Source of the DNA: Pseudomonas antarctica
GTDB taxonomy: Bacteria > Pseudomonadota > Gammaproteobacteria > Pseudomonadales > Pseudomonadaceae
Direction of reading: 5' to 3'
Assembly: GCF_001647715.1 (NCBI RefSeq)
Contig: NZ_CP015600.1
Coordinates: 4,898,001 to 4,962,000 of the forward strand
DNA length: 64,000 bases
The position numbers and the translations under genes were made by a program. The stretch's first letter is position 1, and each line of letters begins with the position of its first letter. Shown piece after piece: positions 53,565-61,456 of this stretch. The notes under the pieces are model-generated. The model ran no database searches and had not been told where the DNA came from. It worked only from the letters and a program-made list of their open reading frames with translations.

Positions 53565-54392
53565 TCACTTGGCCTGGTAAATGATGCCGGGACTGCACTG
53601 CACCATCTGGTAATGATCCGGCAGGCCGTTCAACGCCTCCGACGCACCGAGGAACAGGTAACCGCCGCGCTTGAGCGTGCCGTGAATACGCAGCAGGATG
53701 TCCTTCTTCACTTCGGCCGAAAAGTAGATCAGCACGTTGCGGCAAAACACCATGTCGAACTTGCCCAGGCTGGCGTAGCTGTCGAGCAGGTTGAACGAAC
53801 GAAACTCCACCCGGCTCTTGATCGGCGCCTTCACCGCCCAACGCCCGGCCCCTTTCGGGTCGAAGTGACGTTGCAGGCGCTCCGGGGACAAACCACGGCC
53901 CAGGGCCAGGCTGTCGTACTCGCCAGTCTTGCAATTGGTGAGCATGGTGCCGGACAAATCCGTGGCCACAATTTGCGCACCGGCCTTTAATTGCCCCATG
54001 TTGGTCCGCTCGAACTCGTCGATGGACATCGAAATCGAATACGGTTCCTGCCCCGAAGAGCAGGCGGCCGACCAGATACGCAGTCGCTGGCCCGGGCTGG
54101 CCTTGATGGCCTCCGGCAGCACCTTGTTCTTGAGCACTTCGAAGGGGTAGGTGTCGCGAAACCACAAGGTTTCGTTGGTGGTCATGGCATCGACCACCAT
54201 TTCCTTGAGCCCACTGCGCGGCTGACCCTGAATGCGCTGAACCAACTCACCCAGGGACTTGATGCCCTGCTGCTCCATCAGTTTGTTGAGACGGCTGGAT
54301 ACCAGATATTGCTTGTTTTCACCAAGCAATATGCCACAGGCTTTTTCCAGGAAGACCCGGAACTGTTCGAAATCTAAATTACCCGTAGACAA
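53565..54392 (-). CDS. cheR: Chemotaxis protein methyltransferase CheR
   Basis: 275 residues, starting at a TTG (54392) that gives MSTGNLDFEQFRVFLEKACGI; the next Met is inside the N-terminal domain and too late. SAM-binding motif IWSAACSSGQEPYS near 107, later FCRNVLIYFS near 215. It methylates glutamates of chemoreceptors. It lies 45 bp after cheV in the pair cheV-cheR beside flgA, as in PA3348-PA3350. Confidence 0.92.
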   Translation of the reverse strand: MSTGNLDFEQFRVFLEKACGILLGENKQYLVSSRLNKLMEQQGIKSLGELVQRIQGQPRSGLKEMVVDAMTTNETLWFRDTYPFEVLKNKVLPEAIKASPGQRLRIWSAACSSGQEPYSISMSIDEFERTNMGQLKAGAQIVATDLSGTMLTNCKTGEYDSLALGRGLSPERLQRHFDPKGAGRWAVKAPIKSRVEFRSFNLLDSYASLGKFDMVFCRNVLIYFSAEVKKDILLRIHGTLKRGGYLFLGASEALNGLPDHYQMVQCSPGIIYQAK

Positions 54393-54436
54393 GGATACCG
54401 CCTCTTTAATCGTGTGACCGCCAGGAGGAACTCCCC

Positions 54437-55369
54437 CTAGCCGTGATCTGCTGCCTTGATCCGGTCGACTACCCGGGATGCCAGGTCATCAGGGCGGAAT
54501 TTGGCCAAAAAGTCATCAGCACCGACCTTCTTGACCATCGCCTGATTGAATACACCCGACAATGAAGTATGCAGGATGATATGCAATTTTTGCATGCGTG
54601 GATCGTTACGTATCTCGGCCGTCAGGGTGTAACCGTCCATTTCCGGCATCTCGATGTCGGAAATCATCATCAGGAATTCTTCTTCCGGCTTCTTGCCCTC
54701 ATCCACCAGCTTGCGCAGGTAATCCAGGGCTTGGCGACCATCGTTGAGCGCCACGACTTCCACACCGACGGTTTGCAGGCAGCGACTCACCTGTTTGCGC
54801 GCTACCGAGGAATCATCCACCGTGAGTACACGCAGGGAAATCGCCTTGTGCGCGGTCTCGGCGTCCACTACACCCACCGAGATCGATTCCGAGGTAGGGG
54901 CCACTTCGGCGAGGATCTTCTCCACGTCGATGATTTCCACCAACTGGTTATCGACCCGCGTCACCGCCGTGAGGTAGTGATCGCGCCCGGTGCCCTTGGG
55001 TGGCGGATGGATCTCCTCCCAGTTCATGTTGACGATGCGCTCCACCGAGCGCACCAGGAAACCCTGGGTCTTGGTGTTGTACTCAGTGATGATCACGAAC
55101 GGATTCTGGCGATCCTGCAGACCGGCGGAACTTGTGGCCAAGGCCAGGTCAAGAATGGGTATGGTCGCGCCACGAATGTTGGCCACGCCGCACACCACGG
55201 GGCTGGATTTGGGCATTATGGTGAGCTTGGGGCACTGCAGCACTTCCCGCACTTTAAACACATTAATGCCGTACAGCTGCTTGCCATCAAGGCGAAAAAG
55301 CAACAACTCCAGGCGATTCTGCCCTACCAGCTGTGTGCGCTGGTTTACTGAATCCATTACTCCTGCCAT
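54437..55369 (-). CDS. cheV: Chemotaxis coupling protein CheV
   Basis: 310 residues: CheW-like domain (LLLFRLDGKQLYGINVFKVREV, residues 20-160) fused to a receiver domain (VLTVDDSSVARKQV near 180, phospho-Asp in MMISDIEMPEMDG near 236, Lys late). It couples receptors to CheA and adapts by phosphorylation. Start ATG at 55369, with a second in-frame ATG 12 bp later also possible. Divergent from flgA. Confidence 0.93.
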   Translation of the reverse strand: MAGVMDSVNQRTQLVGQNRLELLLFRLDGKQLYGINVFKVREVLQCPKLTIMPKSSPVVCGVANIRGATIPILDLALATSSAGLQDRQNPFVIITEYNTKTQGFLVRSVERIVNMNWEEIHPPPKGTGRDHYLTAVTRVDNQLVEIIDVEKILAEVAPTSESISVGVVDAETAHKAISLRVLTVDDSSVARKQVSRCLQTVGVEVVALNDGRQALDYLRKLVDEGKKPEEEFLMMISDIEMPEMDGYTLTAEIRNDPRMQKLHIILHTSLSGVFNQAMVKKVGADDFLAKFRPDDLASRVVDRIKAADHG

Positions 55370-55432
55370 GCCATGACTCCTACGCTAAAACCTGGGGCGA
55401 TACCTACAGGGCAGCGCGTACCCAACACTAAA

Positions 55433-55448
55433 CGGCACGAGCTTTGCT
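55433..55448 (+). promoter_or_regulatory. Sigma-54 promoter next to flgA
   Basis: CGGCACG-AGCT-TTGCT keeps the GG and GC marks with correct spacing. The predicted start of transcription (about 55459) falls only 2 bp before the assumed flgA ATG. Confidence 0.65.
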
Positions 55449-55460
55449 ATTTATTGATTT

Positions 55461-56225
55461 ATGAATCTTAAAACGCCAGTTTCCCGACGCCTTCGCCTCC
55501 CACGGTACCGCAGATTGCTCTGCGTCTCGATGGCACTGCTCGCCCTGGGCTCGGGCATCACGGCACGTGCAGATAACGTCACATTGCCTGATCTCCTTAT
55601 CGGCGTCACTCAAGGCTTTCTTGAGTTCACTGTAGAAGATTATCTGACGACCACCCAGACACCTGGGCGTTATGAAATCCAGGTCAACCCGTTAGACCCG
55701 CGCCTGCGCATGCCAATGTGCGACAAGGAATTGACGGCCTCGCTGGAAAGCCCCGCCCAGCCCATCCGCCGCGTGACGGTAAAGGTGCGCTGCGAGGGCG
55801 CATCGCCCTGGACCGTGTTCGTGCCGGCGCAGGTCAAACTGTTTCGCGATGTAGTGGTGGTCACGCGCCCGCTCAAGCGCACGGGCATCATCGGTTTTGA
55901 AGACGTCGCCCTGCGCGAGCGGGATATTAGCCTGATCAATCAGGGCTACCTCACCTCGCTGGATCAGGCCGTCGGGCAGAAACTTACCCGACCAATGGTC
56001 ACCGACCAGGTCATCACACTGGTTCATCTGGAACAGGCTGAAGTGATTCGCAAGGGCGATCAGGTGGTGATTTCTGCCAGCAGTGGCGGGCTGACCGTCA
56101 AAATGCCGGGCGAGGCGCTGTCCAACGGCGGCATGAGCGAACAGATTAGAGTCAAGAACCTCAACTCCAACCGGGTGATAAAGGCGCAAGTGACCGCGCC
56201 TGGCCAAGTTGAGGTCGCGTTATAG
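55461..56225 (+). CDS. flgA: Flagellar P-ring assembly chaperone FlgA
   Basis: 254 residues: an Arg-rich N-region, hydrophobic [17 protein letters not shown] as signal peptide, then the SAF/FlgA domain ([45 protein letters not shown]). It is a periplasmic chaperone for FlgI. The ATG at 55461 gives a long N-region; if transcription starts at 55459 a later start such as ATG 55530 would be needed but shortens the signal peptide. Followed by flgM-flgN-ycgR. Confidence 0.9.
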   Translation: MNLKTPVSRRLRLPRYRRLLCVSMALLALGSGITARADNVTLPDLLIGVTQGFLEFTVEDYLTTTQTPGRYEIQVNPLDPRLRMPMCDKELTASLESPAQPIRRVTVKVRCEGASPWTVFVPAQVKLFRDVVVVTRPLKRTGIIGFEDVALRERDISLINQGYLTSLDQAVGQKLTRPMVTDQVITLVHLEQAEVIRKGDQVVISASSGGLTVKMPGEALSNGGMSEQIRVKNLNSNRVIKAQVTAPGQVEVAL

Positions 56226-56303
56226 ATCACTGGTGTCAAACGCCAGCTTTTCCTACACTGTGCGTTGGATGTCGGCCTGTACAGGTTTATTGTCAAACGA
56301 ACC

Positions 56304-56330
56304 TAAAGTTTGTCCGGGTATGGCCGAAAA
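56304..56330 (+). promoter_or_regulatory. Sigma-28 (FliA) promoter of flgM
   Basis: TAAAGTTT (56304-56311), 11 bp, GCCGAAAA (56323-56330) differs from the consensus TAAAGTTT-N11-GCCGATAA by one base. It lies 38 bp before the flgM ATG and lets FliA drive its own inhibitor. Confidence 0.85.
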
Positions 56331-56367
56331 CATGGCAAGCGTCCAAATACCCAGAGGTTTTTTTATC

Positions 56368-56691
56368 ATGGTCATTGATTTCAGTCGTTTAAATAACACC
56401 CCGGCTTTGCCCGGCAATACGCGCACCAGCGGTGCCAAGGACAGCGTAGAAGCCAAAGCCCAGCCTGCGCCCGTCAAGGCAGAACAGGCCGGCGCCAGCC
56501 AGAGTGGGGAATCGGTACACCTGAGCAATGAGGCTCAACAGTTGCAGAAGGTCACTGACTCGCTGCGCGATCAACCCGTTGTCAATAAAGCCCGCGTGGC
56601 CGAATTGAAGCAGGCCGTCGCCGATGGCAGCTATAAAGTCGACAGCAACCGTGTAGCCAGCAAGCTGCTTAACTTCGAAGCCGAGCGCTAG
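56368..56691 (+). CDS. flgM: Anti-sigma-28 factor FlgM
   Basis: 107 residues from [17 protein letters not shown]. The first half is disordered and Ala/Pro-rich; the C-terminal [32 protein letters not shown] is the FliA-binding FlgM domain. It holds FliA inactive until exported through the completed hook. Its own sigma-28 promoter lies just upstream, and flgN follows after 48 bp. Upstream in-frame codons cross the promoter and are rejected. Confidence 0.92.
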   Translation: MVIDFSRLNNTPALPGNTRTSGAKDSVEAKAQPAPVKAEQAGASQSGESVHLSNEAQQLQKVTDSLRDQPVVNKARVAELKQAVADGSYKVDSNRVASKLLNFEAER

Positions 56692-56739
56692 GCAAAGGCC
56701 TGCGCAGGGCTTTTGGACGCTTAAAACCCAAGGCCAGCC

Positions 56740-57210
56740 ATGCACCACGACGAACATTTGCTTCAACTGATCATTGATGATCTGGCGCCGACGCAACATT
56801 TGCTCGAGCTGCTCAAAGAAGAATCCCTGGCCCTGTATGGTCGGGATATGCGCTTGCTGGAAGAAATTCTGGCGCGCAAGCAGTCGCTGATTGTGCTGCT
56901 GGAGCAGCATGGCAAGAAGCGCAGCGAAATTCTGATCAGCCTCGGCCTGCCGGCTGATCACGACGGCCTCTCACAGCTCGCCAGCCATTCTTCGGTCGGC
57001 GATCAGTTGCTGGCGCAGAGCACCGCACTCAATCAATTACTCGCCCAGTGCCAGGAAGCCAACCTGCTCAATGGCCAGTCGATCCAGCTTCAGCAAGCTA
57101 CGACCGCCAACCAGCTGCGTATACTTCACGGCGGAGAGCCTCCGGCGCTGTACAACGCCCAAGGTTCCACCTCGCGGCTGGTCAAGCCAAGCACCCGCAG
57201 CCAAGCCTGA
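56740..57210 (+). CDS. flgN: Flagellar export chaperone FlgN
   Basis: 156 residues, mostly helical: MHHDEHLLQLIIDDLAPTQHLLELLKEESLALYGRDMRLLEEILARKQSL is split here only by family features (a long helical hairpin). The C-terminal LLNGQSIQLQQATTANQLRILHG matches FlgN. It chaperones hook-junction proteins FlgK and FlgL. Third gene of flgA-flgM-flgN-ycgR. Confidence 0.88.
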   Translation: MHHDEHLLQLIIDDLAPTQHLLELLKEESLALYGRDMRLLEEILARKQSLIVLLEQHGKKRSEILISLGLPADHDGLSQLASHSSVGDQLLAQSTALNQLLAQCQEANLLNGQSIQLQQATTANQLRILHGGEPPALYNAQGSTSRLVKPSTRSQA

Positions 57211-57306
57211 CGCCGGTTTACAGCGCGCCCTATCCAAGGCGCGCAACATACTGGCAAAATGCCGGTTCTTGCGTGTAGTCGTACTTTGTCTGGAGATGGA
57301 AGAACC

Positions 57307-58056
57307 GTGTTCAACGCCCTTAACGCGGAAGATGCTCCGCAGCCACCCAAGGTGCTCACCACGCCTCTGGAAATCGCCAGCACGTTGCGGATGCTGCAAG
57401 AAAGTCATGATCCGCTGATCATCACCTTCCACGAACGCAGCCAGCGCTTCCAAAGCTACCTGGTGGACGTTGACCGGGACAGCAAGACGCTGGCCCTGGA
57501 CGAAATGATTCCCCGCGACGGTGAACGCTATCTCGAGAATGGTGAACCCTTTCGTATCGAAGGCTTCCATGACGGTGTGCGGGTCGCTTGGGAAAGCAAC
57601 GGCACGCTGACCATCAGCGAAAAAGACGGTCATCGCATCTACACCGGCAGCATGCCTGCCGAGGTGGTCTACCATCAGCGCCGCAATGCCTTCCGCGCCG
57701 CGTTGAAGCTGGCGCAATTGGTCAGCATCGAGCTGGGCGGCGAAAAGCTCAAGGCCCCCATCAGCGGCAAGCTGCTGGATATATCCGCCACTGGCTGCAA
57801 GTTGCGCTTTGAAGGTGATATTTCCGAGCGCCTGCAACTGGGCCAGGTCTACGACCGTTTTATCGCCGCCCTGCCCTTCGGCAGCATGACCACTTCCGTC
57901 GAGCTGCGTTACCTGCACTTCGAAGACAAGATCAACACCACCTTCGCCGGTGTGCGTTTCCACAACATGAGCGGCCTGGTGCAGCGCCAGGTGGAACGTT
58001 TTGTGTACCAGCTGCAGCGCGAAGCGCGGCGGTTCGACAAGGATGACGATCTTTAA
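57307..58056 (+). CDS. ycgR: c-di-GMP-binding flagellar brake protein YcgR
   Basis: 249 residues starting at a GTG (57307) with GGAGA upstream. An N-terminal YcgR/PilZN domain (residues 15-110) is followed by a PilZ domain with RRNAFR near 121 (RxxxR) and [11 protein letters not shown] near 156 (D/NxSxxG), both needed for c-di-GMP. It slows the motor when c-di-GMP is high. It follows flgN by 96 bp and corresponds to PA3353. Confidence 0.92.
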   Translation: MFNALNAEDAPQPPKVLTTPLEIASTLRMLQESHDPLIITFHERSQRFQSYLVDVDRDSKTLALDEMIPRDGERYLENGEPFRIEGFHDGVRVAWESNGTLTISEKDGHRIYTGSMPAEVVYHQRRNAFRAALKLAQLVSIELGGEKLKAPISGKLLDISATGCKLRFEGDISERLQLGQVYDRFIAALPFGSMTTSVELRYLHFEDKINTTFAGVRFHNMSGLVQRQVERFVYQLQREARRFDKDDDL

Positions 58057-58072
58057 GCCTTAACGACCGCGG

Positions 58073-58112
58073 TAAAAAAACGGGCAGATCCTGATGGGAT
58101 CTGCCCGTTTTT
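58073..58112. terminator. Bidirectional terminator after ycgR
   Basis: AAAAAAACGGGCAGATCC and GGATCTGCCCGTTTTT with a short loop serve ycgR on the plus strand and the MFS gene from the other side. Confidence 0.9.
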
Positions 58113-58116
58113 GCTA

Positions 58117-59502
58117 TCAGGGGCGCGCCCTGCTCAAATCGTGGGGGTGGTCGTCCGGGCCCAGAGGCTCCGGTGGCCCTTCGAAAGCCGGCTCATCCAC
58201 TGGCGGTTGCGGATCAGTTTCAGGCTCCGGGTCCGGGACGGCGTTCTGCATCTGCTCTTGCACCACCGCCTCGTCCACGCGTGGGTCCAGGCACGCGACC
58301 AGCGGCGAGCTGGACATGCTGTCGGGCATCGCCACGTGATGCAGTGGCGCATCGTCCACTTGATGCAGGTTGGTCACCGCTTTTGGCCGGATACGCCACA
58401 CCAGAATCAACGCACACAGGCTGAAAAACGCATACAGCATGTGACTGCCAAACAGCTTCATGACCACACCGGCCAAGAGCGGCCCGATACTCGCACCGAC
58501 CCCGTAAGTCACCAGCAACATGGCCGTCAGCGACACTCGGCGATCACCCTCCACATGGTCGTTGGAAAATGCTACCGCCAGCGGGTATAGGCAGAATTGC
58601 ACCAGCGAACACAAGAACCCTGCCACGAACAGCACTTCCAAAGGCACGTGGGTCATCACGGCCAACGGCAACGCCGCCACCGCCAGGCACAAAGCAAAGC
58701 AGCGAATCAACAAAGCCCGGTCATAGCGGTCCGACAACCAGCCCAACGGCCATTGCACCAGCAGCCCGGCGAAAATACAGCTACCCATAAACAGACCGAC
58801 CTGCTCGGTGGTCAGCCCCTGCTGAGAGGCATAGAGCGGCGCCAAACCGTAGAACGAACCCACGATCAAACCCGCGCCCAACACCGTACTGAGCGACTGC
58901 GGCACCCGCTTGATAAAGAAGCGCGGCTCCATCGGGGCAGGATGCAGAGGCGCCGGGTGAATCCGCCGAGTCATGGCCACCGGCACCAGGCACAACGCAA
59001 AGCACAGAGCGACCAGCATCAGCAATTCGAGACCGAGCTCGGGGTGCATCACCAGGATCAACTGACCCAACACCAACCCGAGGTAGGACGCGATCATATA
59101 GCCGCTGAACACCACGCCCCGCTGCTTGGCATCCGCCTGCTCATTGAGCCAGCTTTCGATGACCATGTACTGGCACATCATGCCCAGACCCACGATCATC
59201 CGCAGCACGATCCAGGCTGGCAGCCAGTTGATCAGGCCATGTCCCAACACCGCCGCGCCGACAATCCCGGCGCAGGTGGCATATGCACGGATGTGCCCGA
59301 CCCGGGCGATCAGGCGATGCCCGATCTTGCCACCCAGCACCAGGCCAAAGTAGTTGGCGGCCATGAGCGCACCCACCCACAGGCTGTCGACATGGTCGGC
59401 CGCCAGGCGCAAGGCAAGGTAAGTACTGAGCAGGCCGGACCCGATCAACATCATCAAGGAGGCGAAATAAAGGGCTCGAAAAGATTTCCAGATTTGGCGC
59501 AT
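58117..59502 (-). CDS. MFS transporter (YcaD-like group)
   Basis: 461 residues. About 12 membrane segments fill residues 10-390, with motif-A-like GGKIGHRLIARVGHIRAY near 56 and GWLSDRYDRALLIR near 258. The last 70 residues are a cytoplasmic Pro/Glu/Asp-rich tail (PDPEPETDPQPPVDEPAFEGP), longer than in E. coli YcaD. Converges on ycgR. Substrate unknown. Confidence 0.84.
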   Translation of the reverse strand: MRQIWKSFRALYFASLMMLIGSGLLSTYLALRLAADHVDSLWVGALMAANYFGLVLGGKIGHRLIARVGHIRAYATCAGIVGAAVLGHGLINWLPAWIVLRMIVGLGMMCQYMVIESWLNEQADAKQRGVVFSGYMIASYLGLVLGQLILVMHPELGLELLMLVALCFALCLVPVAMTRRIHPAPLHPAPMEPRFFIKRVPQSLSTVLGAGLIVGSFYGLAPLYASQQGLTTEQVGLFMGSCIFAGLLVQWPLGWLSDRYDRALLIRCFALCLAVAALPLAVMTHVPLEVLFVAGFLCSLVQFCLYPLAVAFSNDHVEGDRRVSLTAMLLVTYGVGASIGPLLAGVVMKLFGSHMLYAFFSLCALILVWRIRPKAVTNLHQVDDAPLHHVAMPDSMSSSPLVACLDPRVDEAVVQEQMQNAVPDPEPETDPQPPVDEPAFEGPPEPLGPDDHPHDLSRARP

Positions 59503-59797
59503 CGGCGTTCCGAGCGGCTCCTTGCAGTGAGGGACAGGGCTATCGGCATGATAGTCCGGTGTGACCAGGCCCGGACAGGCGATGTAGGCTGTTTTCCGGG
59601 AATATTTTACTTAATAGCTCAGACGCTGCCTGGCCGGTTGCAAGGTACAAAGGTTGCGATAAATACCCACGCACCTGCTGTGAACGCTGATCACCGGCAA
59701 GGTTCGACCGGTGTTCGTCAAGCACGCACAAAAAAGCCCCGCCAGAGCAATCTGTGCGGGGCTTTATGTGCGAGGCTTTTTATACGGGCCACGAATC
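59503..59797. other. Gap between the MFS gene and tRNA-Arg
   Basis: Apart from the tRNA terminator at 59737-59766 I see nothing definite in these 295 bp. The MFS promoter must lie in the left part. Confidence 0.5.
59737..59766 (-). terminator. Terminator of tRNA-Arg(CCT)
   Basis: On the minus strand AAAGCCCCGC ... GCGGGGCTTTTTT: a hairpin with six T, about 30 bp after the tRNA. Confidence 0.85.
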
Positions 59798-59874
59798 TGG
59801 TGTCCCAGGGCCGGTTCGAACGGCCAACCTTCCCCTTAGGAGGGGGATGCTCTATCCAATTGAGCTACTGGGAC
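59798..59874 (-). tRNA. tRNA-Arg (anticodon CCT)
   Basis: 77 nt including encoded CCA. The minus strand folds into a cloverleaf: acceptor GTCCCAG/CTGGGAC, D arm GCTC/GAGC, anticodon stem TCCCC/GGGGA with loop CTCCTAA, T arm GGCCG-TTCGAAC-CGGCC. It reads AGG codons. No att-like repeat or phage gene is adjacent. Confidence 0.96.
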
Positions 59875-60132
59875 AAATGACAGCCATCCGGCCTACGGCG
59901 CAGCGACGGACGGCGTGCATGTTAACGGCCGAGGTGGGTTTTGTCATGTCGTCCGTAGGCTTTTTGAGTGTAGGCCGATCCTTGTTCGCAGAATGCCTGC
60001 TTCGCCCTGTAATCGCGGGCACCCGGGCACCATCGTGCAAAATGCACTCCCCCAAAATGCCATCATTGCAAATTGCAACCTGTCGACCCTTTGAAGTAGA
60101 CTCAAGCCATTGATTTTATTGAAATAATACAT
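59875..60132. other. Intergenic stretch upstream of the small-protein unit
   Basis: The 327 bp between the tRNA and the first small-protein gene end in the sigma-54 site at 60133-60148. The rest has no gene or clear repeat; an activator site is expected but I cannot identify one. Confidence 0.45.
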
Positions 60133-60148
60133 TGGCACGAGACCTGCA
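60133..60148 (+). promoter_or_regulatory. Sigma-54 promoter of the small membrane-protein pair
   Basis: TTGGCACG-AGAC-CTGCA: the -24 part is perfect and the -12 part has one change (C for T). The predicted start near 60160 gives a 42-nt leader to the ATG at 60202. Confidence 0.75.
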
Positions 60149-60201
60149 ATACTTCTCCTACAAGACCCATTCAGCCACGGCGTTAAGCGGAGAACATGAC
60201 C

Positions 60202-60429
60202 ATGAACAGTGCCCTTCTGTTAGCCCTCAACACCATAGCCCTGGCTGCACTGGTGATGTTCCATTTTCAGTCGACTGGCAGCAACGATCCAGCCCAGATC
60301 AGCCAGGCAGTGCCGCACCATCTGCAACAGCGCCCGCAACTGGCGGTGATGACGCCCGACGCGCAATCGCCGGTACGCCTGACCCAAGGCACCCAGGCCG
60401 CGCCCGCATCTGAACATTGGGTATTCTGA
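60202..60429 (+). CDS. Small membrane-anchored protein, unknown function
   Basis: 75 residues: MNSALLLALNTIALAALVMF is a membrane anchor or uncleaved signal, followed by a polar, Gln/Pro/Ala-rich tail. The ATG at 60202 has GGAGA at ideal distance; the ATG at 60196 is too close to it. It is the first gene after a strong sigma-54 site and is followed after 11 bp by another small membrane protein. Function not known. Confidence 0.7.
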   Translation: MNSALLLALNTIALAALVMFHFQSTGSNDPAQISQAVPHHLQQRPQLAVMTPDAQSPVRLTQGTQAAPASEHWVF

Positions 60430-60440
60430 GGAAACCGCTC

Positions 60441-60620
60441 GTGACCAAATCCGCCTGGCTATTTTTATGCCTGACCATTGCCGCCGGCATCCTGGGCCTG
60501 GGTACCCGTTCGCAAGATGGACAAACGACCGCTTATGTTGCCGCTGGCGTGTTTGCTAGCCTGCTCCTGCTGACGCTCATCGTGGGCCGCAGAATCAAAT
60601 TCGACCCGGTTTTACGCTGA
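60441..60620 (+). CDS. Small membrane protein, unknown function
   Basis: 59 residues from a GTG at 60441 (MTKSAWLFLCLTIAAGILGL), with GAGGAAA upstream. Two hydrophobic segments (residues 5-20 and 32-51) make it an integral inner-membrane hairpin protein with a basic C-terminus RRIKFDPVLR. It is coupled closely to the previous gene and shares its sigma-54 promoter. No family recognised. Confidence 0.66.
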   Translation: MTKSAWLFLCLTIAAGILGLGTRSQDGQTTAYVAAGVFASLLLLTLIVGRRIKFDPVLR

Positions 60621-61013
60621 CCCCGCCTGCGCCCCACCTCTCCCGACCTTATGTCGCCCCGTCCTAGTAAATTAGCAAATTGCCACTAGTCTTAAAGGTA
60701 AGGGCAAAATGCCACTTTGCGATAGGATGTGCGGCCTCAACCCCTGAGCAGACTTGGACTTACGGGAAGTTCCGTTGAAGAATCGCTCGTCGAAAAGTTT
60801 TCCAACCAGTCCGCAAAAATGCAAATGAGTGCTGGCATTACGCCTTTAGGCAGTTCAATATTTGTCACAGAATTGACGCCAAGGAACTGTCAAATCTGAG
60901 GCATGATGCGATCTCTTTGCAATTCGGGTTGAACTTTGGTCGTGAGCCTTGTCATAACACTCATCTTGCGGCCAATTCCAAAAACCGCTCCCCTGAACTA
61001 ACCGGTTAAATAT
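60621..61013 (+). promoter_or_regulatory. Control region of amrZ
   Basis: 393 bp without a gene. GGGCAAAATGCCAC (60702-60714) with a weaker GCAAATTGCCAC (60675-60686) resemble AmrZ-type sites and may serve autorepression. GAACTT (60931) followed 15 bp on by TCATA resembles an AlgU promoter, which is known to drive amrZ in P. aeruginosa, but the spacing is 1-2 bp short. Both calls are tentative. Confidence 0.4.
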
Positions 61014-61340
61014 ATGCGCCCATTGAAACAGGCAATTTATTCCAGCCGTACGGCTGACAAGTTCGTCGTACGTCTGCCAGACGGAATGCGGGAACGCATT
61101 GCCGAGGTGGCTCGCAATCATCACCGCAGCATGAACTCCGAAATCATCGCGCGCCTGGAACAGAGCCTTATTCAGGAAGGTGCGTTGGGCGAAGAGTTGA
61201 GCATGCGCCTGGACAGCCCAGAGCTGTCACTGCACGAACGCGAACTGCTGCAGCGTTTTCGTCAGCTCTCCCACCGCCAGCAAAATGCTCTCGTCTCGCT
61301 TATCGCGCACGACGTTGAGGCGGCCGCAGAAGCCAATTAA
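61014..61340 (+). CDS. amrZ: AmrZ, ribbon-helix-helix regulator of alginate and motility
   Basis: 108 residues. [33 protein letters not shown] holds the ribbon-helix-helix DNA-binding part (FVVRLP strand), and [17 protein letters not shown] the second helix; the C-terminal [23 protein letters not shown] is the tetramerisation region of P. aeruginosa AmrZ. It represses fleQ and controls exopolysaccharide and c-di-GMP genes in the genus. Closely similar to AmrZ by eye. Confidence 0.94.
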   Translation: MRPLKQAIYSSRTADKFVVRLPDGMRERIAEVARNHHRSMNSEIIARLEQSLIQEGALGEELSMRLDSPELSLHERELLQRFRQLSHRQQNALVSLIAHDVEAAAEAN

Positions 61341-61353
61341 TCTGCAGTTGAAA

Positions 61354-61384
61354 GCCGAAGCCAGCCATGTGCTGGCTTTTTTTT
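61354..61384 (+). terminator. amrZ terminator
   Basis: AAGCCAGC and GCTGGCTT with loop CATGT, followed by a run of eight T, 15 bp after the amrZ stop. Confidence 0.9.
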
Positions 61385-61456
61385 GCCTGCGATTTGGGAA
61401 AGGAACGTCAGGAAGAGCAAGCAAAGCGGGAGCAGATCTGCTCCCGCTGGAATGGA

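Noticed and set aside
59798..59874. tRNA-Arg as an integration site
   Set aside because: No direct repeat of the tRNA 3' end, integrase or phage gene is seen nearby.
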